Shown here: piece after piece, positions 6,294-6,827 of the stretch
Position numbering within the stretch: position 1 is the first letter of the stretch
How the letters are laid out: each line of letters begins with the position of its first letter
Source of the DNA: Sedimenticola sp.
Lineage (GTDB): Bacteria; Pseudomonadota; Gammaproteobacteria; Chromatiales; Chromatiaceae
DNA: 6,827 bases
Direction: 5' to 3'
NCBI GenBank assembly: GCA_030619405.1
Contig: JAUXBK010000147.1
Span: forward strand, 1 to 6,827
Program-made: the position numbers and the translations under genes
The notes under the pieces: generated by a model
Seen by the model: only the letters and a program-made list of their open reading frames with translations
Database searches by the model: none
Told to the model about the DNA's origin: nothing

Positions 6294-6460
6294 TTAGGGA
6301 TTTGGAAAAGATTAAAGTACACGATTTGCGCAGGATATGGATTCGTATTCAAGGCGCGCCAAGGGGCGCATGCTCATTGTATGTAACCCTTGGCGCAACG
6401 AAGAAGACGGAGCCATAGGGTAAAGCAAGGCTTGCGTTTTAATCATTTTCAAGTCCCTTA
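6294..6460. repeat. Long imperfect palindrome (foldback/MITE-like element)
   Basis: Two arms of about 72 and 74 bp (6294-6365 and 6387-6460) are reverse complements with roughly two-thirds identity by hand alignment and few gaps. The inner ends are perfect over ten bases (GCGCCAAGGG at 6356-6365, CCCTTGGCGC at 6387-6396). The outer 23 bases match at 19 positions (AGGGA..TTG..AAA.GATTAAA). A TATGG block matches in the middle. The centre is a 21-nt spacer (6366-6386). No transposase is encoded and I see no sure target-site duplication. It begins 15 bp after the ccoG stop. It fits a decayed non-autonomous transposable element or a long-stem RNA element; attC-type sites are another possibility, but no integron context is present. 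Confidence 0.6.
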
Positions 6461-6475
6461 CTTCACCCCGATCGG

Positions 6476-6827
6476 TTATCTGCGGGGACCGATAAACACG
6501 CTTTCCCTGTGGCTGGAAAAGTGTTCTGACCCAGCATCCACCGTTTCGATATAAAACACGATAGGCTGGGTCTCCACCTTGAGATTCTTCCTCGGCACCC
6601 GGGCAAACACCGTGACCGGTGTCACTTTACCTTTGTTTGCATGCACCAGCTTATCCGCACCGACCAGTTCGAGCCCCATGGGCCCACTGGCGGAGATAGC
6701 AACCTCCACATCCGAAGAGAGTTTATTCAGGACCTTCAAGGTATAGCGGTTCTGAATGGAACCGTCGCTCTGCAACACGAACAAGGGCTGACGCGCATGC
6801 AATACCTTGAGTTCCACGGCATCGATG
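6476..6827 (-). CDS. ccoG: CcoG/FixG C-terminal part (cbb3 oxidase accessory protein), 5' end outside window
   Basis: Only the last 116 codons before the TAA are visible; the frame is open to the window edge. The visible part matches the C-terminal immunoglobulin-like domain of CcoG: a stretch resembling the family's conserved lead-in (VLHARQPLFVLQSDGSIQN), then YTLKVLNK, and a closing segment with TVFARVP and ESVFIGPR. The iron-sulphur ferredoxin-like and membrane parts of CcoG would lie upstream of the window. The family reduces Cu(II) to Cu(I) in the cytoplasm for delivery towards CcoI. A GTG at 6817 is an internal codon here, not the start. Position as first gene before ccoH-ccoI-ccoS supports the call. 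Confidence 0.9.
   Translation of the reverse strand, partial: IDAVELKVLHARQPLFVLQSDGSIQNRYTLKVLNKLSSDVEVAISASGPMGLELVGADKLVHANKGKVTPVTVFARVPRKNLKVETQPIVFYIETVDAGSEHFSSHRESVFIGPRR

Noticed and set aside
1..6827. CRISPR array, tRNA or rRNA genes
   Set aside because: No regularly spaced direct repeats, no tRNA cloverleaf elements and no rRNA signature words were seen on either strand.

Overview
The window comes from a proteobacterium, most likely a gammaproteobacterium; that is an inference from the cbb3-oxidase maturation gene order ccoG-ccoH-ccoI-ccoS and from protein character, since no rRNA or other marker is present. All supported genes lie on the minus strand, so transcription runs from high to low coordinates. 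Coding parts are GC-rich; the two larger intergenic regions are visibly poorer in GC.

Layout in transcription order: (1) 6827-6476, C-terminal end of CcoG (FixG-type membrane ferredoxin-like protein), 5' part outside the window. (2) 6475-6203, a gene-free spacer packed with dyad symmetry: an imperfect palindrome of about 167 bp at 6294-6460, a compact hairpin at 6265-6289 and a small one at 6223-6239. (3) 6202-5705, ccoH. (4) 5689-3176, ccoI, a copper-transporting P1B-type ATPase. (5) 3175-2780, a 396-bp gene-free spacer with simple A-rich repeats, a tandem CTTTGCGY pair and small palindromes. (6) 2779-2555, ccoS. (7) 2545-695, a 616-residue dynamin-like GTPase, 9 bp after ccoS. (8) 673-1, the N-terminal 224 residues of a second GTPase, 21 bp further on, running off the window; a run of ten C lies in its last visible codons.

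The four Cco proteins are the known accessory set for building the cbb3-type cytochrome c oxidase: CcoI moves copper for the CuB site, CcoG reduces copper in the cytoplasm, CcoH stabilises the complex, and CcoS is needed for cofactor insertion or maturation. The two GTPases are the least understood part. They are adjacent, same-strand, closely spaced to ccoS, and share an unusual switch II motif (DxPDxDS instead of DxPG). That suggests a cooperating pair of the bacterial dynamin-like or HSR1-related type, possibly co-expressed with the oxidase maturation genes. A role in oxidase assembly or membrane remodelling is only a hypothesis.
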